64,000 nucleotides of DNA. Source: Candidatus Cloacimonadota bacterium (GTDB lineage: Bacteria; Cloacimonadota; Cloacimonadia; Cloacimonadales; Cloacimonadaceae). Location of the stretch: positions 1 through 64,000 of the forward strand of contig JAQWBI010000001.1 in assembly GCA_028706475.1 (NCBI GenBank), in the 5' to 3' direction. The translations under genes were made by a program, and so were the position numbers. The notes under the pieces are model-generated. The model was given only the letters and a program-made list of their open reading frames with translations. It had not been told where the DNA came from and made no database searches. Positions 8,562-17,755 of this stretch are shown one piece after another (the stretch's first letter is position 1; every line of letters starts with the position of its first letter).

Positions 8562-8878
8562 AGTCAAATCCTTGATTTCAGCTCTTTTTACAGTAGCTTT
8601 GCAATAGGTTGTAAGGCAGGAATATCTGTCAAGTTCTTTATGCAGAAGCTATTGTTTACCCCCAGCAACCGAATGGAGCATTTGAATTGTATCGCTCCTC
8701 ATACCCTTTGTTTGATCCAGTATTGAAGCTGATATCAAGGTGTTATCATCCTGTGCTCACCCGATGATAACCCGATAATATCTGGTTCAAGTATCGATAA
8801 CCCAAAGAGGAATGAAGCTTCTGAATCTACTTGGAGTTTGCAGCCCAGTAGCATAACAACATTCATGCTGACGAGTCA
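8562..8878. other. Intergenic region with dispersed palindrome copy A
   Basis: No gene is seen. A TTGACA box on the minus strand (8632-8627) is a plausible -35 for glgP, although no good -10 follows. The 52-bp repeat core lies at 8731-8782, with further arms out to roughly 8690-8825. About 120 bp here is closely similar to the copy at 54361-54480. The block GACGAGTCACTA at 8870-8881 is identical at 54519-54530, and in both places it carries the stop codon of the minus-strand gene. Confidence 0.6.
8731..8782 (+). repeat. 52-bp dispersed palindromic element, copy A
   Basis: Layout is half-sites GATATCAAGGT and GTTATCATCCT, centre GTGCTCAC, then inverted half-sites CCGATGATAAC and CCGATAATATC: 11+11+8+11+11 bp. 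It lies between two co-directional minus-strand genes (glgP start, comEA-like stop). Flanking arms (TTTGTTTGAT left, ATCGATAACCCAAAG right) extend the symmetry. It is in the same orientation as copies C, D and F. Confidence 0.85.
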
Positions 8879-9493
8879 CTAGAGACTGATGCGCTTGCGG
8901 TTCAACTCCAAAGTTTTGGTACCAATGCCTTTTACCTGCAAAAGATCTTCTATAGTATTGAAGAGACCATTTTGCTCCCGGTATTTAATGATTGCTTCAG
9001 CGCGGGATGGGCCTATCCGCATCAAAGTGCATAGTTCCTCCTGGCCTGCAGTATTGATGTTTACGATATTGCTACGGTTGGCCTTGGAGGATAATGCCCG
9101 GCTGGAGGATTCATCTGCTGCAGTGCTATCGCCAAAAGCGATCAGATAGGGCAGAATGCGGCGATAGGTTTTTACTCCGATACCTTTCACCAGCATTATT
9201 TGATTCATGGACGTGAAGGGATTGGTTTCACGATAGTTCAGGATATCCTGGGCACGCTTTTCCCCAATACCCGGTAGGCACATCAGCTCTTCCATGCTGG
9301 CAAACCGCAGATCCAGCATCATTTCTTCGTCTTCTTGCAGAGCTGCTTCGAGGCTGTCTGCCGCCTGCTGCTTCAAATCCTCTTTTCCCTTGTAGCCAAA
9401 GAGATTGAGTATGCTGCCCACGAGGATAAAAATCGAAAGCACCAAAAGTAGCTTTTGTTCCTGAGGAGTGAAGATATGGCGAAAGGCTTTCAA
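8879..9493 (-). CDS. ComEA-like membrane-anchored helix-hairpin-helix protein
   Basis: Predicted DNA-binding protein of 204 aa with one N-terminal membrane segment (residues about 14-33, LLLVLSIFILVGSIL). HhH modules include LCLPGIGEKRAQDIL-like, VKGIGVKTYRRIL, TLMRIGPSRAEAIIKYR and VKGIGTKTLE. The family includes ComEA, the DNA receptor in natural transformation, but many such proteins have other roles. The start is TTG 9493, overlapping the thioesterase stop as TTGA; later starts would lose the membrane anchor. The stop is TAG followed at once by in-frame TGA, within a repeat shared with 54519-54530. Confidence 0.75.
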   Translation of the reverse strand: MKAFRHIFTPQEQKLLLVLSIFILVGSILNLFGYKGKEDLKQQAADSLEAALQEDEEMMLDLRFASMEELMCLPGIGEKRAQDILNYRETNPFTSMNQIMLVKGIGVKTYRRILPYLIAFGDSTAADESSSRALSSKANRSNIVNINTAGQEELCTLMRIGPSRAEAIIKYREQNGLFNTIEDLLQVKGIGTKTLELNRKRISL

Positions 9494-9894
9494 TGTTCTT
9501 TGGCTACCACAAATACTGCCTCCGCTTCTGCATAAGTGGCGGAGAAATCGTATATTCTGGCTTCAGTGCGGATGGTTCTGGATTTAGCAGATACAATCCT
9601 GCCCCACAGTGTAATCTCTGTATCCGGGGACAGAGCTTTGCGATAGCTGATATTCAGCTTGGCTGTGTAGGCGAGTTTGCCGGAGTGAATCACAGCCTTT
9701 GCCATCACTTCATCCATAAGGGTGGAGATGATGCCGCCGTGGATCACATTGGGATAGCCTTCATACAGCTCCGAGAGCTTTAGGACGGCTTTGGCAGAGC
9801 CCATTTCGTCATAGCTGAAATCCACCTTCAGGCCTATGGGATTATCCTTGCCACAAACAAAGCAATTCCGATAGTCCTTATTAATTTCGTCCAT
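9490..9894 (-). CDS. Hotdog-fold thioesterase, PaaI family
   Basis: Probable acyl-CoA thioesterase of 134 aa. The family motif is IHGGIISTLMDEVMAKAV, with the conserved HGG and downstream acidic residue. The N-terminal CFVCGKDNPIGLK segment is typical of PaaI-like proteins with a Cys pair. ATG 9894 overlaps the preceding stop by one base (TAATG). The substrate cannot be deduced. It lies in a run of tightly coupled genes with no obvious shared pathway. Confidence 0.8.
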   Translation of the reverse strand: MDEINKDYRNCFVCGKDNPIGLKVDFSYDEMGSAKAVLKLSELYEGYPNVIHGGIISTLMDEVMAKAVIHSGKLAYTAKLNISYRKALSPDTEITLWGRIVSAKSRTIRTEARIYDFSATYAEAEAVFVVAKEH

Positions 9895-11351
9895 TATTCA
9901 GCGCACAGATAGTCTGCCCAGAAACTCAGTTTTTCTTCCAGATCGAAAGAAAAGCCCACCTGCTCCCAGGCGATATTGCCTTGTTTATCTATCACCACAA
10001 TGTGCGGAATTGCCTCTACACCATACTCTGCGGCCAGAGAATCGGTTCCCTCCAAGTATTCCATGGCAAATTCATTGTCGCGAAAATACGCTATGGCTCT
10101 GTCGTAATCGTTATCCATCACGTTTACGGAATAAACCTTCACACCTTCGGGCATTTTAGTTTGCACCCAATTGCTCAAAGCCGGCATCGTCATCTTGCAG
10201 GGACCGCACCACTGAGCCCAGAAATCCAGGATAATCACCTGCCCGCGCAGATCATCGGACTTGTGAATAATGCCATTGATATCTTTCAATTCCCATTGGG
10301 TTGCGGGTTTTACTCTCCTGCTTTGCAGCAAAGCAGCCTCCCGCTGGGGAGCTTCGGCATCATAAGTGTTCTTTGCCTGAGTGAGGAGGTTATTCCATTC
10401 CGGATTGCTTTCGAAATACGAATACTGAGGAGAATTGATCATTTCCGGATACTGCAGTGCTCCAAGCTCGATAGCCATACGCAAATACTCCAGAGCCTGC
10501 TGAGGGTCTTCATTTTCAAAATATGAATCTGCCAGATATTTCAGAACCTCTCCATTCTCTGTAACAGCGGGATTTTCGGATATATAATGTTCCATTGCTT
10601 CAATTCCTGCGCTGTCATATATAAATGAAAGCACAAACAGCACCTTGGAATCTTCCGCTTGTTTTTCATCGATTTTCCCGGCGGCAATGGCGGAATCCAT
10701 CAAGATATCTATCATGCTGCCATATACTTCAGAACTACCGGATTGAACACAGAGATCGTAGATAAAGGAGTAGTTGCTCTGAATGGTATTGGCATCCTTC
10801 AATTTTTCCAGATAGCTAAGCGCGGTGTTGAGCTTACCTTCGGAGCTGTATCGGTAGGTTTGCGCCAGCAGCAGATAATCGTCTTCGGGAAATTCCTTGA
10901 GTCCCTTGTCGATGATTTTGGTACCCTTATTGTAATCATCTGTATATAGATAGCTGTAATCTTGAATGTCCTGAGTGAATCTGAGCGCTACCAACCTGTA
11001 TCCCCAGTAGAATTTGGGGTGCTTTTGCACCAATGTGTAAGCTTCCTTTTTGTTATCTTCCAAGAGGCGGATGGACAGGTAAGCATAATCCGGATTGGCG
11101 GGATTGGCTTGGGCCAGGCGTTGATAATGACTCTGGCAGGCTTCCGGATCAAAAGTAGCCCAAAAGTCTTGCAGAGTACGGTGTTCATCTACGGTCTGAG
11201 CTTTATACAAGTATTCCTGTACCAGTTTGTGTTGAGCCGCTGTATCATCCTGGATGGCGGCGGCACGAGCGCTAAACTCTTCGAATGCGGCAGCCCAAAG
11301 GGCTCCGGATATTATGCTGATCATTATCAGCACACTTGCTATTTGTTTCAA
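9894..11351 (-). CDS. Exported TlpA/ResA-like thioredoxin with TPR-like N-terminal region
   Basis: Predicted periplasmic thiol-disulfide oxidoreductase of 485 aa. The start is TTG 11351, with GGAGG 4 nt upstream; it gives a clean signal peptide (MKQIASVLIMISIISGALWA). A longer frame would run into pgi. Residues about 30-330 are helical with TPR-like repeats (for example AQTYRYSSEGKLNTALSYLEKL). The C-terminal thioredoxin domain carries the redox motif WCGPC in VIILDFWAQWCGPCKMTMP, then a cis-Pro region AIPHIVVID. Large N-terminal TPR extensions on such thioredoxins are seen in Bacteroidota relatives. Confidence 0.8.
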   Translation of the reverse strand: MKQIASVLIMISIISGALWAAAFEEFSARAAAIQDDTAAQHKLVQEYLYKAQTVDEHRTLQDFWATFDPEACQSHYQRLAQANPANPDYAYLSIRLLEDNKKEAYTLVQKHPKFYWGYRLVALRFTQDIQDYSYLYTDDYNKGTKIIDKGLKEFPEDDYLLLAQTYRYSSEGKLNTALSYLEKLKDANTIQSNYSFIYDLCVQSGSSEVYGSMIDILMDSAIAAGKIDEKQAEDSKVLFVLSFIYDSAGIEAMEHYISENPAVTENGEVLKYLADSYFENEDPQQALEYLRMAIELGALQYPEMINSPQYSYFESNPEWNNLLTQAKNTYDAEAPQREAALLQSRRVKPATQWELKDINGIIHKSDDLRGQVIILDFWAQWCGPCKMTMPALSNWVQTKMPEGVKVYSVNVMDNDYDRAIAYFRDNEFAMEYLEGTDSLAAEYGVEAIPHIVVIDKQGNIAWEQVGFSFDLEEKLSFWADYLCAE

Positions 11352-11406
11352 AGATCCTCCATATATGTAGTTCTCCAGCGTAGCAATAAAGCAGGCTGAG
11401 ATAAAC

Positions 11407-12747
11407 TTATGATCTTGTGTATTTGGCGATTTCCTCTCGCTCTTTATCATAACCGTTCTTTCCCATCAAAGCAAAAGTGGCAATCTTCCCGGTTTCCACT
11501 CCCGGTTGATCCAATGGATTGATATTCAGGAGCTTGCCGCAAAACACGGTTTGAATTTCGTACATCATGATGGCTGAACCGATGTTTTCTGCATCGATTT
11601 TGGGAAAGATCAGGTTGGCATTTGGTCTACCGGCCTTGCAAAGTGCAATTTCGGTGGCCAAACGTTCGGCATTCAGCAGTTCGGACAACTTCTTGCCACC
11701 CAGATAACTGATGTCTTCCAAGTCCGGATGAAGGTTCGGGATAGTGTAATCGTGCGCAAAGTGCTCCACACTCAGGAATGTGATCACCTTGTCGTTTGGT
11801 CCTTCGGTATAGAGCTGGATCTGCGAATGCTGATCGGTGGTGCCCAATGCTTTCACAGGAGTTTGTCCCACAAATATTTCGCGCCCCTTCCGGTCGTAGC
11901 GTTTGCCCAAACTTTCTGCCCAGAGCTGACGATACCAATCGGCAAAGTCGTACAGTGAATTGCTGTATGGCATCATCACACTGATGTTCTTACCTTCCCG
12001 CATATACAGGAAATGTAAGAGACCGTTTAGCAAAGCGGGATTGTGCATAATCTCCGTTTCTTCACAGATGTTCCTCATCTGCGCAGCTCCTGCCAGCAGG
12101 GCATCGATATCCACTCCGGCAAAGGCAGAAGAAAGCAATCCCACGTCTGATAGCACAGAGAAACGTCCTCCCACATTACCGGGTACCGTGAAAGTGCTGT
12201 AGCCTTCATCATCAGCAATGCGGCGCAAGAAACCTTTCTCTTTGTCTGTAGTAATGATCATACGTTTGCGAAAGTCCTGGGGATACTTACGTTTCAGGAT
12301 GTCCAACAGGATCATGTAAGCGCTCATGGTTTCCGCCGTGCCACCGCTTTTGGTGATCACGTTGAACAGGGTCTTATCCAGAGTAGTCTGCTGCAGGATC
12401 TCATGTAGAAACACCGGATCCGCATTGTCGTAAACCAATACTTTGCGCGTCAATCCGGCTTCGGTCTTCAAAGCGTTATAGATGGCTTTATTGCCCAGTG
12501 CGCTGCCCCCGATGCCCAAAACCACCATGGTATCGAACACGGGATCCAGCTTTTGCACAAAAGCTTTGATGTGGCCTGTGTCTTGCTCCGGAAGATCGTA
12601 AAAGCCCAGAATACCGGCTTTGCGGACTACATTCAGTTCTGCTTTTGCTTCTTGCACTTTATCACTGAAGTCCAAGACCCTAGAAGGGCGCATAGCACCA
12701 GGAAGAAACTGATTTGCCAAGAGATTACGATGATCAAATCGGATCAT
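11407..12747 (-). CDS. pgi: Glucose-6-phosphate isomerase
   Basis: Interconverts glucose 6-phosphate and fructose 6-phosphate in the cytosol. At 446 aa it is the short form seen in Bacillus-type enzymes. Seen are VLGIGGSALGNKAIYNAL, the phosphate-binding ITKSGGTAETM, and the signature-like region LGTTDQHSQIQLYTEGPNDK. ATG 12747 overlaps the ptsI stop as ATGA. Its position in the PTS block links the sugar-phosphate pool to the HPr/HprK system. Confidence 0.95.
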   Translation of the reverse strand: MIRFDHRNLLANQFLPGAMRPSRVLDFSDKVQEAKAELNVVRKAGILGFYDLPEQDTGHIKAFVQKLDPVFDTMVVLGIGGSALGNKAIYNALKTEAGLTRKVLVYDNADPVFLHEILQQTTLDKTLFNVITKSGGTAETMSAYMILLDILKRKYPQDFRKRMIITTDKEKGFLRRIADDEGYSTFTVPGNVGGRFSVLSDVGLLSSAFAGVDIDALLAGAAQMRNICEETEIMHNPALLNGLLHFLYMREGKNISVMMPYSNSLYDFADWYRQLWAESLGKRYDRKGREIFVGQTPVKALGTTDQHSQIQLYTEGPNDKVITFLSVEHFAHDYTIPNLHPDLEDISYLGGKKLSELLNAERLATEIALCKAGRPNANLIFPKIDAENIGSAIMMYEIQTVFCGKLLNINPLDQPGVETGKIATFALMGKNGYDKEREEIAKYTRS

Positions 12748-14483
12748 AAATCGGCCCCTTTTTTCGCATAATATTTCTTTAATGTATGATATACCAGGTT
12801 GTCTATGTCATTTAGTGATTTGGAAAAATCGAAGTTCTTCACCAGATTATCCAGATGCTCGTCACAGTTACGCACCACGCGCTTGATATCGTATAATGAA
12901 GATGGATTCACGCTCAATTCGCTGATCCCCATACCGATCAACAACGGAGTATATTCCTTCAACGATGCCATTTCACCACACACTGATATGCTACGGTTAT
13001 ACTTGTTGGCACTTGCAATGGTGAGCCGGATCAATTTGAGCACAGCCGGATGGTGTTGAATAAAATAGCGACTCACTGTGTCGTTATTACGATCCACCGC
13101 CAAAGTATATTGCACCAGATCATTTGTGCCCAGGGAAAGGAAATCGCATTCCCGGGCCAGAGATTCGGAGCTGATCGCAGCCGAGGGAATCTCGACCATG
13201 GTGCCCACCTGGATGTCGTAATCGTACTTTACACCCTGTTCATACAGCTCGTCCGCACAGGACTTCAATTCTCTTTTGGCCTGCAAAAAGTCCTCTACGT
13301 CGATGATCATGGGAAACATGATGCGGATATTGCCCAAAACCGAGGCACGCAGAATGGCGCGAAGCTGTGTGCGTAGCACTTCCGGATGTGCCAAAGAAAA
13401 ACGGATACCGCGGTTTCCCAAATAGGGATTCTCTTCTTTGGGGCTGTCTATGGAATGGGTGAGTTTATCCCCACCCAGATCGAAAGTGCGGATGGTAAGG
13501 ATCTTGGGCGCAATCTTTGTTGCCAAACTGTGATAAATCTCGTATTGTTCATCTTCCGAAGGAAGGTCATTGCGTGAGAGGAAGAGAAATTCGGTTCTGA
13601 ACAAACCCACACCATCAGCATTGAGCTCATTCACTTGGTCAATCTCCGCAGGAATCCCGATGTTCAAGGTCATGGTGATGTTTCGTCCAGACAGAGTAAT
13701 GGCGGGATCTTCGCGTAGTAATCTCTGTTTTTGGGAGATCAATTCCAGTATCTGCATTTTTTGGGCATAGAACTCCAGGGCTTCATCATCCGGATCGTTT
13801 ACCACCAAACCCAGTTCGCCGTCGATGATGAGATGGTCTCCTTCGTGAATATGCTCCCGCAGATCGGGAATAGCGCCCACACAAGCTATGCTGAGCGCAC
13901 GGCTTAAAATCGCTGAGTGTGAAGTAATACTGCCCACTTCACAGACATAAGCCCGTACACCCATTTTGTTCAAAAGACTTACTTCACTGGGATGAATCTC
14001 GTGGAATATGGGTATGGTCTCTGGTCCCAACTTAGCAAAGGGATCGCTCTCCAGCTTCAGAATCTTCAGCAATAGGCGGTTGCGAACGTCCCGAAAATCA
14101 GCAGCCCGCTGAGCGAACATCTCGTTTTGCATACTGCTGAAAAATTCTATTGCCTCGCTAAAGGCTTCCTGGATCGCCAGAGCTGCGTTTTTGTATTCCT
14201 TCAGGATTTTGTTTTGAATATTCTTCCGAATGTCGGGATCGGCCAGGATATCCAGATGAGAGCTCAGTATCTCCATCTCGTTTTTATTCAGGCTATGTGC
14301 GCCTAGATGTTCTTTGATCTCTGCTGCTGCCTTTGCGCAAGCTTGAATATATACAGTCTCTTCTTCCTTGGTTTCTTCTGGTAGAATCTTATGCTGGGGC
14401 ACATCCAGCCCACGCTGATCAATATATACCGCTATTCCCGCAGCCAATCCCTTGGCAAGGCTGTTCCCACGAACTTCCTTCAT
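12744..14483 (-). CDS. ptsI: PTS enzyme I (phosphoenolpyruvate-protein phosphotransferase)
   Basis: Transfers phosphate from PEP to HPr. The 579-aa length matches the family. The active-site His lies in GSITSHSAILSRA. The PEP-binding domain includes DGVGLFRTEFLFL, and the conserved Cys is in SVCGEMAS. The start is ATG 14483, with GGAG 9 nt upstream; a TTG five codons earlier is less likely. No EII permease lies in the window, so with HprK this set looks regulatory rather than transport-dedicated. That is inference from a partial genome view. Confidence 0.95.
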   Translation of the reverse strand: MKEVRGNSLAKGLAAGIAVYIDQRGLDVPQHKILPEETKEEETVYIQACAKAAAEIKEHLGAHSLNKNEMEILSSHLDILADPDIRKNIQNKILKEYKNAALAIQEAFSEAIEFFSSMQNEMFAQRAADFRDVRNRLLLKILKLESDPFAKLGPETIPIFHEIHPSEVSLLNKMGVRAYVCEVGSITSHSAILSRALSIACVGAIPDLREHIHEGDHLIIDGELGLVVNDPDDEALEFYAQKMQILELISQKQRLLREDPAITLSGRNITMTLNIGIPAEIDQVNELNADGVGLFRTEFLFLSRNDLPSEDEQYEIYHSLATKIAPKILTIRTFDLGGDKLTHSIDSPKEENPYLGNRGIRFSLAHPEVLRTQLRAILRASVLGNIRIMFPMIIDVEDFLQAKRELKSCADELYEQGVKYDYDIQVGTMVEIPSAAISSESLARECDFLSLGTNDLVQYTLAVDRNNDTVSRYFIQHHPAVLKLIRLTIASANKYNRSISVCGEMASLKEYTPLLIGMGISELSVNPSSLYDIKRVVRNCDEHLDNLVKNFDFSKSLNDIDNLVYHTLKKYYAKKGADL

Positions 14484-14487
14484 AATT

Positions 14488-14751
14488 CTACTCTCCAAAA
14501 CCGGAGGAAATCATTTCCGAGATTTCGTCTATCAGATATTCTTCATCCACTCCATCGGCGATCAATTCCAAAGAACTACCACATTCCGCCGCCAACATCA
14601 TCACACCCATGATGCTTTTACCGTTTACCTGGGTACCATCTTTTTCGATGTGAAATTCCGAACGGTACTTTGTGGCTGCACGTACCAAGAGAGCAGATGG
14701 ACGGGCATGTAAACCAAGCTTATTCTTTACTATCACTGTCTTTCTCATCAT
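14488..14751 (-). CDS. ptsH: Phosphocarrier protein HPr
   Basis: Small phosphocarrier of 87 aa. The EI-phosphorylated His is in KLGLHARPSA. The HprK-regulated Ser is in VNGKSIMGVMML, the Ser46 motif of Gram-positive-type regulation. Both sites are intact. Two adjacent ATGs (14751 and 14748) are possible starts. The first 32 nt overlap the 3' end of hprK, and ptsI follows 4 nt downstream, so the three are translationally coupled. Confidence 0.95.
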   Translation of the reverse strand: MMRKTVIVKNKLGLHARPSALLVRAATKYRSEFHIEKDGTQVNGKSIMGVMMLAAECGSSLELIADGVDEEYLIDEISEMISSGFGE

Positions 14752-15700
14752 CTTCTATCTTCTTTTGCATGGTTTTCTTGCGGATTTCGTCGTGGATTTT
14801 GCGGTTGAAGTCTTCAGCGGCATCGTATCCAACACCCTTCAGGATCATATTCATCGCCGCCACTTCTACTATTACAGATACATTCTTCCCCGGAGATACA
14901 GGCAGATAGATGATGGGAATCTTTACCCCGAGATGCTCCGCATAACTGTTGGACAGCCCGATACGCTCGTAATCCATGTTTTCCTGCCATGGCATCAGCT
15001 CGATTTGCAAATCGATAGTCTTTTGCCGGCGAGTACGCTCTATGCCAAACATACGTTCCACATTCACAAAGCCCACTCCACGAATCTCCATGAAGTGTCC
15101 AAACTCACGCCCCGGACGACCATAAAGCTGTTCATCCAAATAGCGTAGCGTGATGAGGTCGTCGCCCACCAGACTGTGACCCCTGTGCACCAGATCCAGT
15201 GCGCATTCGCTCTTACCGATACCACTTTTACCGGTGAGCATGATGCCCAGTCCAAACACATCCACCAATGTAGCGTGAATGGTTTTTTCCAAGGCAAAGA
15301 TATCCTGCAAATAGCGGGATAAATGCTGGATCAGATTGATGGTGGACAGCCGGCTGGAGAGCAGGGCAATATTGAGGTCGTTTGCCAGATACTCTATCAC
15401 CGGGGGCAGTGTGAGACCTTTACTGATGATGATGCAGGGAATGTCCGTCTTGAACATGTCTCTCACGCGGGACACGAGGTCTTCTTCTTTCATGGATTGC
15501 AGATAGCGCACCTCGGTCTCGCCAAAGACCTGAATGCGCTCTGCTGAAAACACTTCCAGATATCCGGCCAAGGCCAGTCCCGGACGGTTCACATGAGGCG
15601 AACTCACTTTCTTGGAGAGGGTTTCCGGCTCTGTAACCAAGGAAAGAGCCAGATCCTTCTTCTTGGCATCAAAGAATTCTCGAACTGTGATTTCCTTCAT
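14720..15700 (-). CDS. hprK: HPr kinase/phosphorylase
   Basis: Phosphorylates and dephosphorylates HPr on its regulatory Ser. The 326-aa protein has the Walker A motif GKSGIGKSECALDL at about residues 158-171, followed by RGHSLVGDD. The family signature MEIRGVGFVNVERMFG is present. ATG 15700 follows AAAGGATT. It overlaps ptsH by 32 nt. A 96-nt gap with a GC-rich hairpin separates it from hpf upstream. Confidence 0.95.
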   Translation of the reverse strand: MKEITVREFFDAKKKDLALSLVTEPETLSKKVSSPHVNRPGLALAGYLEVFSAERIQVFGETEVRYLQSMKEEDLVSRVRDMFKTDIPCIIISKGLTLPPVIEYLANDLNIALLSSRLSTINLIQHLSRYLQDIFALEKTIHATLVDVFGLGIMLTGKSGIGKSECALDLVHRGHSLVGDDLITLRYLDEQLYGRPGREFGHFMEIRGVGFVNVERMFGIERTRRQKTIDLQIELMPWQENMDYERIGLSNSYAEHLGVKIPIIYLPVSPGKNVSVIVEVAAMNMILKGVGYDAAEDFNRKIHDEIRKKTMQKKIEDDEKDSDSKE

Positions 15701-15720
15701 ATAATCCTTTTCTCTTTAAT

Positions 15721-15747
15721 GCCCCCTTCGGAATAGAGGAAGGGGGC
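15721..15747. other. GC-rich hairpin in hpf-hprK gap
   Basis: GCCCCCTTC and GAAGGGGGC form a 9-bp stem with an 8-nt loop. No T-run follows on either strand, so it is not a clear intrinsic terminator. It could be an mRNA processing or stability element, or weakly uncouple hprK-ptsHI from hpf. Confidence 0.45.
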
Positions 15748-15796
15748 CAATGGATTCTTTTATGCGGAAGGCAATGTGCCGGCCACAGCAAACGCT

Positions 15797-16333
15797 TTAA
15801 GGCTCAAAGAGCTTATAATTCTCGTTGTCCTTTTTAACCAATACATTGATGCGGTCTGTTTCGATGTTTCTGAAGATGAAAAAATCTTCCTTACTTGCGT
15901 CCATCTTATCCAGGGCTTCCTGGATCTCCATCAGTTCGGTAACCACACGTTTGGTTTTGATTGTTTTACGGGCGTGATCCTGATTGTTCACTTGTATGTC
16001 TGACGCGCGGGAGAAATCATTGAATTGCTCCTTCAACGCCCGCTTCTGATGATCCGTTACACGGTCTTTCAGTTTCTTTATCTGAGCTTCCATTTTTTCC
16101 AGAGATGTGTCGATGGAAAGGTACATATCCATCTCCTCTGCAGTAGCCTGCAATCCAAATTTGCCGGCATGCAGAGAAAGCTCGCAGAGATTGCGGCTGT
16201 TCTCCAAAGCCAGAGTGACGTGGATGGTGATAATCTGGTCAAAGTACTTCTTTAGTTTCAGGCAAGAACTTTCCACGTAGTCCCGGATCGCCTTTGTCAG
16301 TTCAAAATGGCGTGCTGTAATCGTGATTTGCAT
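15797..16333 (-). CDS. hpf: Ribosome hibernation-promoting factor, long form
   Basis: Binds the 30S decoding region and supports 70S inactivation or 100S dimer formation. The N-terminal domain MQITITARHFELTKAIRDYV continues to about residue 105. A linker leads to a C-terminal domain (FFIFRNIETDRINVLVKKDNENYKL, shown to end LFEP), which at 178 aa total marks the long HPF form. ATG 16333 has a near-perfect AGGAGG 6 nt upstream. Its place just after rpoN and lpdA recalls the proteobacterial rpoN-hpf-ptsN order. Confidence 0.93.
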   Translation of the reverse strand: MQITITARHFELTKAIRDYVESSCLKLKKYFDQIITIHVTLALENSRNLCELSLHAGKFGLQATAEEMDMYLSIDTSLEKMEAQIKKLKDRVTDHQKRALKEQFNDFSRASDIQVNNQDHARKTIKTKRVVTELMEIQEALDKMDASKEDFFIFRNIETDRINVLVKKDNENYKLFEP

Positions 16334-16346
16334 GTTGATCCTCCTG

Positions 16347-17747
16347 TTAAATTTTGTGAATGGAGAGTTCGCGCAGATCTTCCACGGATTCCATAATTGC
16401 CTCGGAAAGAGTGGGATGGGCAAATACGATATCCTCAATGGATTCTGCAGTCATGTGACCTGAGATCATGATGGCGCCCTGAGCTATTAACTCAGCGGCT
16501 CCAGTACCCATGATGTGCATACCCACCAATTCGCCGTTATCTTTTCTGGCGATAGTCTTTACAAAGCCCTGGGTAGCAGACATTGACATGGCCTTCCCAC
16601 TGGCGGAGAAGGGGAATTTTCCGATGATGATCTCGCCGAATTTCTCTTTGGCATCAGCTTCATTGTAGCCAACTGAGCCAATTTCCGGATTGGTGAAAGT
16701 GCAACGCGGAATATTCACATATTCCAAACCGCATGTGCGAGCGGTAGTCCCTTTCAACAGATGTGCGATGTGTCCCGCTGCCAGCAAACCCTGTTTACTG
16801 GCGGTATGAGCCAATTGCAGCTTGGCCGTCACATCGCCGATGGCATAGATTCCGGGTTCGGATGTGCGCATCAATTCGTCGATAGATATAGCTCCTTTAT
16901 CTGTTTTAAGGTCAAAACCTGTACTTTGAATGTCATACGAAGGTAGCCTGCCCACCGAAAGCAGTACTTTCTCGGCGCGCAATTCGCTCTCATTACCTAG
17001 TTTCAAGAGCATTTCCTTCCCGTCTTTTTCTATGCTATGCACCGCAGTATTGGTCATCACTTTGATTCCGCTCTTCTTCAGCGCCAGGGCCAGGCGTTTG
17101 GATATCTCTTCATCTTCCAAGGCTACCAGACGCGGCAGGAATTCTATGATGCTCACTTTAACGCCAAAAGCCGCATAGATGGAGGCAAATTCACAACCGA
17201 TAACACCCCCGCCTACTATTGCGAGGCTTTCAGGCAGGCTGTCCATCTGTAGGATGCCGGTGGAACTCATGATGTCCTGCTCGTCTATCGTGATGCCGCG
17301 CAAGCTCTTGGCAGTACTGCCGGTGGCAATTATCACAAATTTTGATTTGAAGCTCTGATCATCTGCGGTTTTTACTTCGAAAGCATCCTGATGCTTGATG
17401 ATTTCCGTAACTGCACTGTGATGCAGGGCAATCTTGCGTTTCCGATACAAAAATTCGATGCCGCCCACCAGTTGTTCCACGATCTTGTTTTTGCGTTCAA
17501 ACACCTGCGCATAATCCAAGTGTATGTCGGTTGCAGGCAGGCCATATACTTCCGCCTCACGCATTTCCCGGTACAATTCGGCACTTTTTACCAGTGCTTT
17601 CGTAGGAATGCAACCCCGGTTCAAGCACACTCCGCCCAAGCGTTCTTTTTCGATAAGCAGACAGCTAATGCCATATTGTGAGAGGCGAATGGCCGCTTCA
17701 TAGCCTCCGGGACCTCCGCCGATTACTATTACATTGTAGTTTCCCAA
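16347..17747 (-). CDS. lpdA: Dihydrolipoyl dehydrogenase
   Basis: FAD-dependent oxidation of dihydrolipoyl groups; E3 of 2-oxoacid dehydrogenases or L-protein of glycine cleavage. The 466-aa protein has an N-terminal FAD site VIGGGPGGYEAA, the redox disulfide in GGVCLNRGCIPTK, and an NAD site AIVGGGVIGCEFA. The C-terminal His-Glu dyad region is FAHPTLSEAIMESV. The start is TTG 17747, with AGAGG upstream, 8 nt after the rpoN stop. No partner E1/E2 or gcv genes lie in the window. Its insertion between rpoN and hpf is unusual. Confidence 0.93.
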   Translation of the reverse strand: MGNYNVIVIGGGPGGYEAAIRLSQYGISCLLIEKERLGGVCLNRGCIPTKALVKSAELYREMREAEVYGLPATDIHLDYAQVFERKNKIVEQLVGGIEFLYRKRKIALHHSAVTEIIKHQDAFEVKTADDQSFKSKFVIIATGSTAKSLRGITIDEQDIMSSTGILQMDSLPESLAIVGGGVIGCEFASIYAAFGVKVSIIEFLPRLVALEDEEISKRLALALKKSGIKVMTNTAVHSIEKDGKEMLLKLGNESELRAEKVLLSVGRLPSYDIQSTGFDLKTDKGAISIDELMRTSEPGIYAIGDVTAKLQLAHTASKQGLLAAGHIAHLLKGTTARTCGLEYVNIPRCTFTNPEIGSVGYNEADAKEKFGEIIIGKFPFSASGKAMSMSATQGFVKTIARKDNGELVGMHIMGTGAAELIAQGAIMISGHMTAESIEDIVFAHPTLSEAIMESVEDLRELSIHKI

Positions 17748-17755
17748 AACAACCT

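Noticed and set aside
11352-11450. Longer start for the exported thioredoxin
   Set aside because: The extension overlaps pgi and precedes a strong GGAGG-TTG start that gives a proper signal peptide.
15721-15747. Intrinsic terminator between hpf and hprK
   Set aside because: The stem is strong, but neither strand has a following T-run, so it is listed only as a hairpin.
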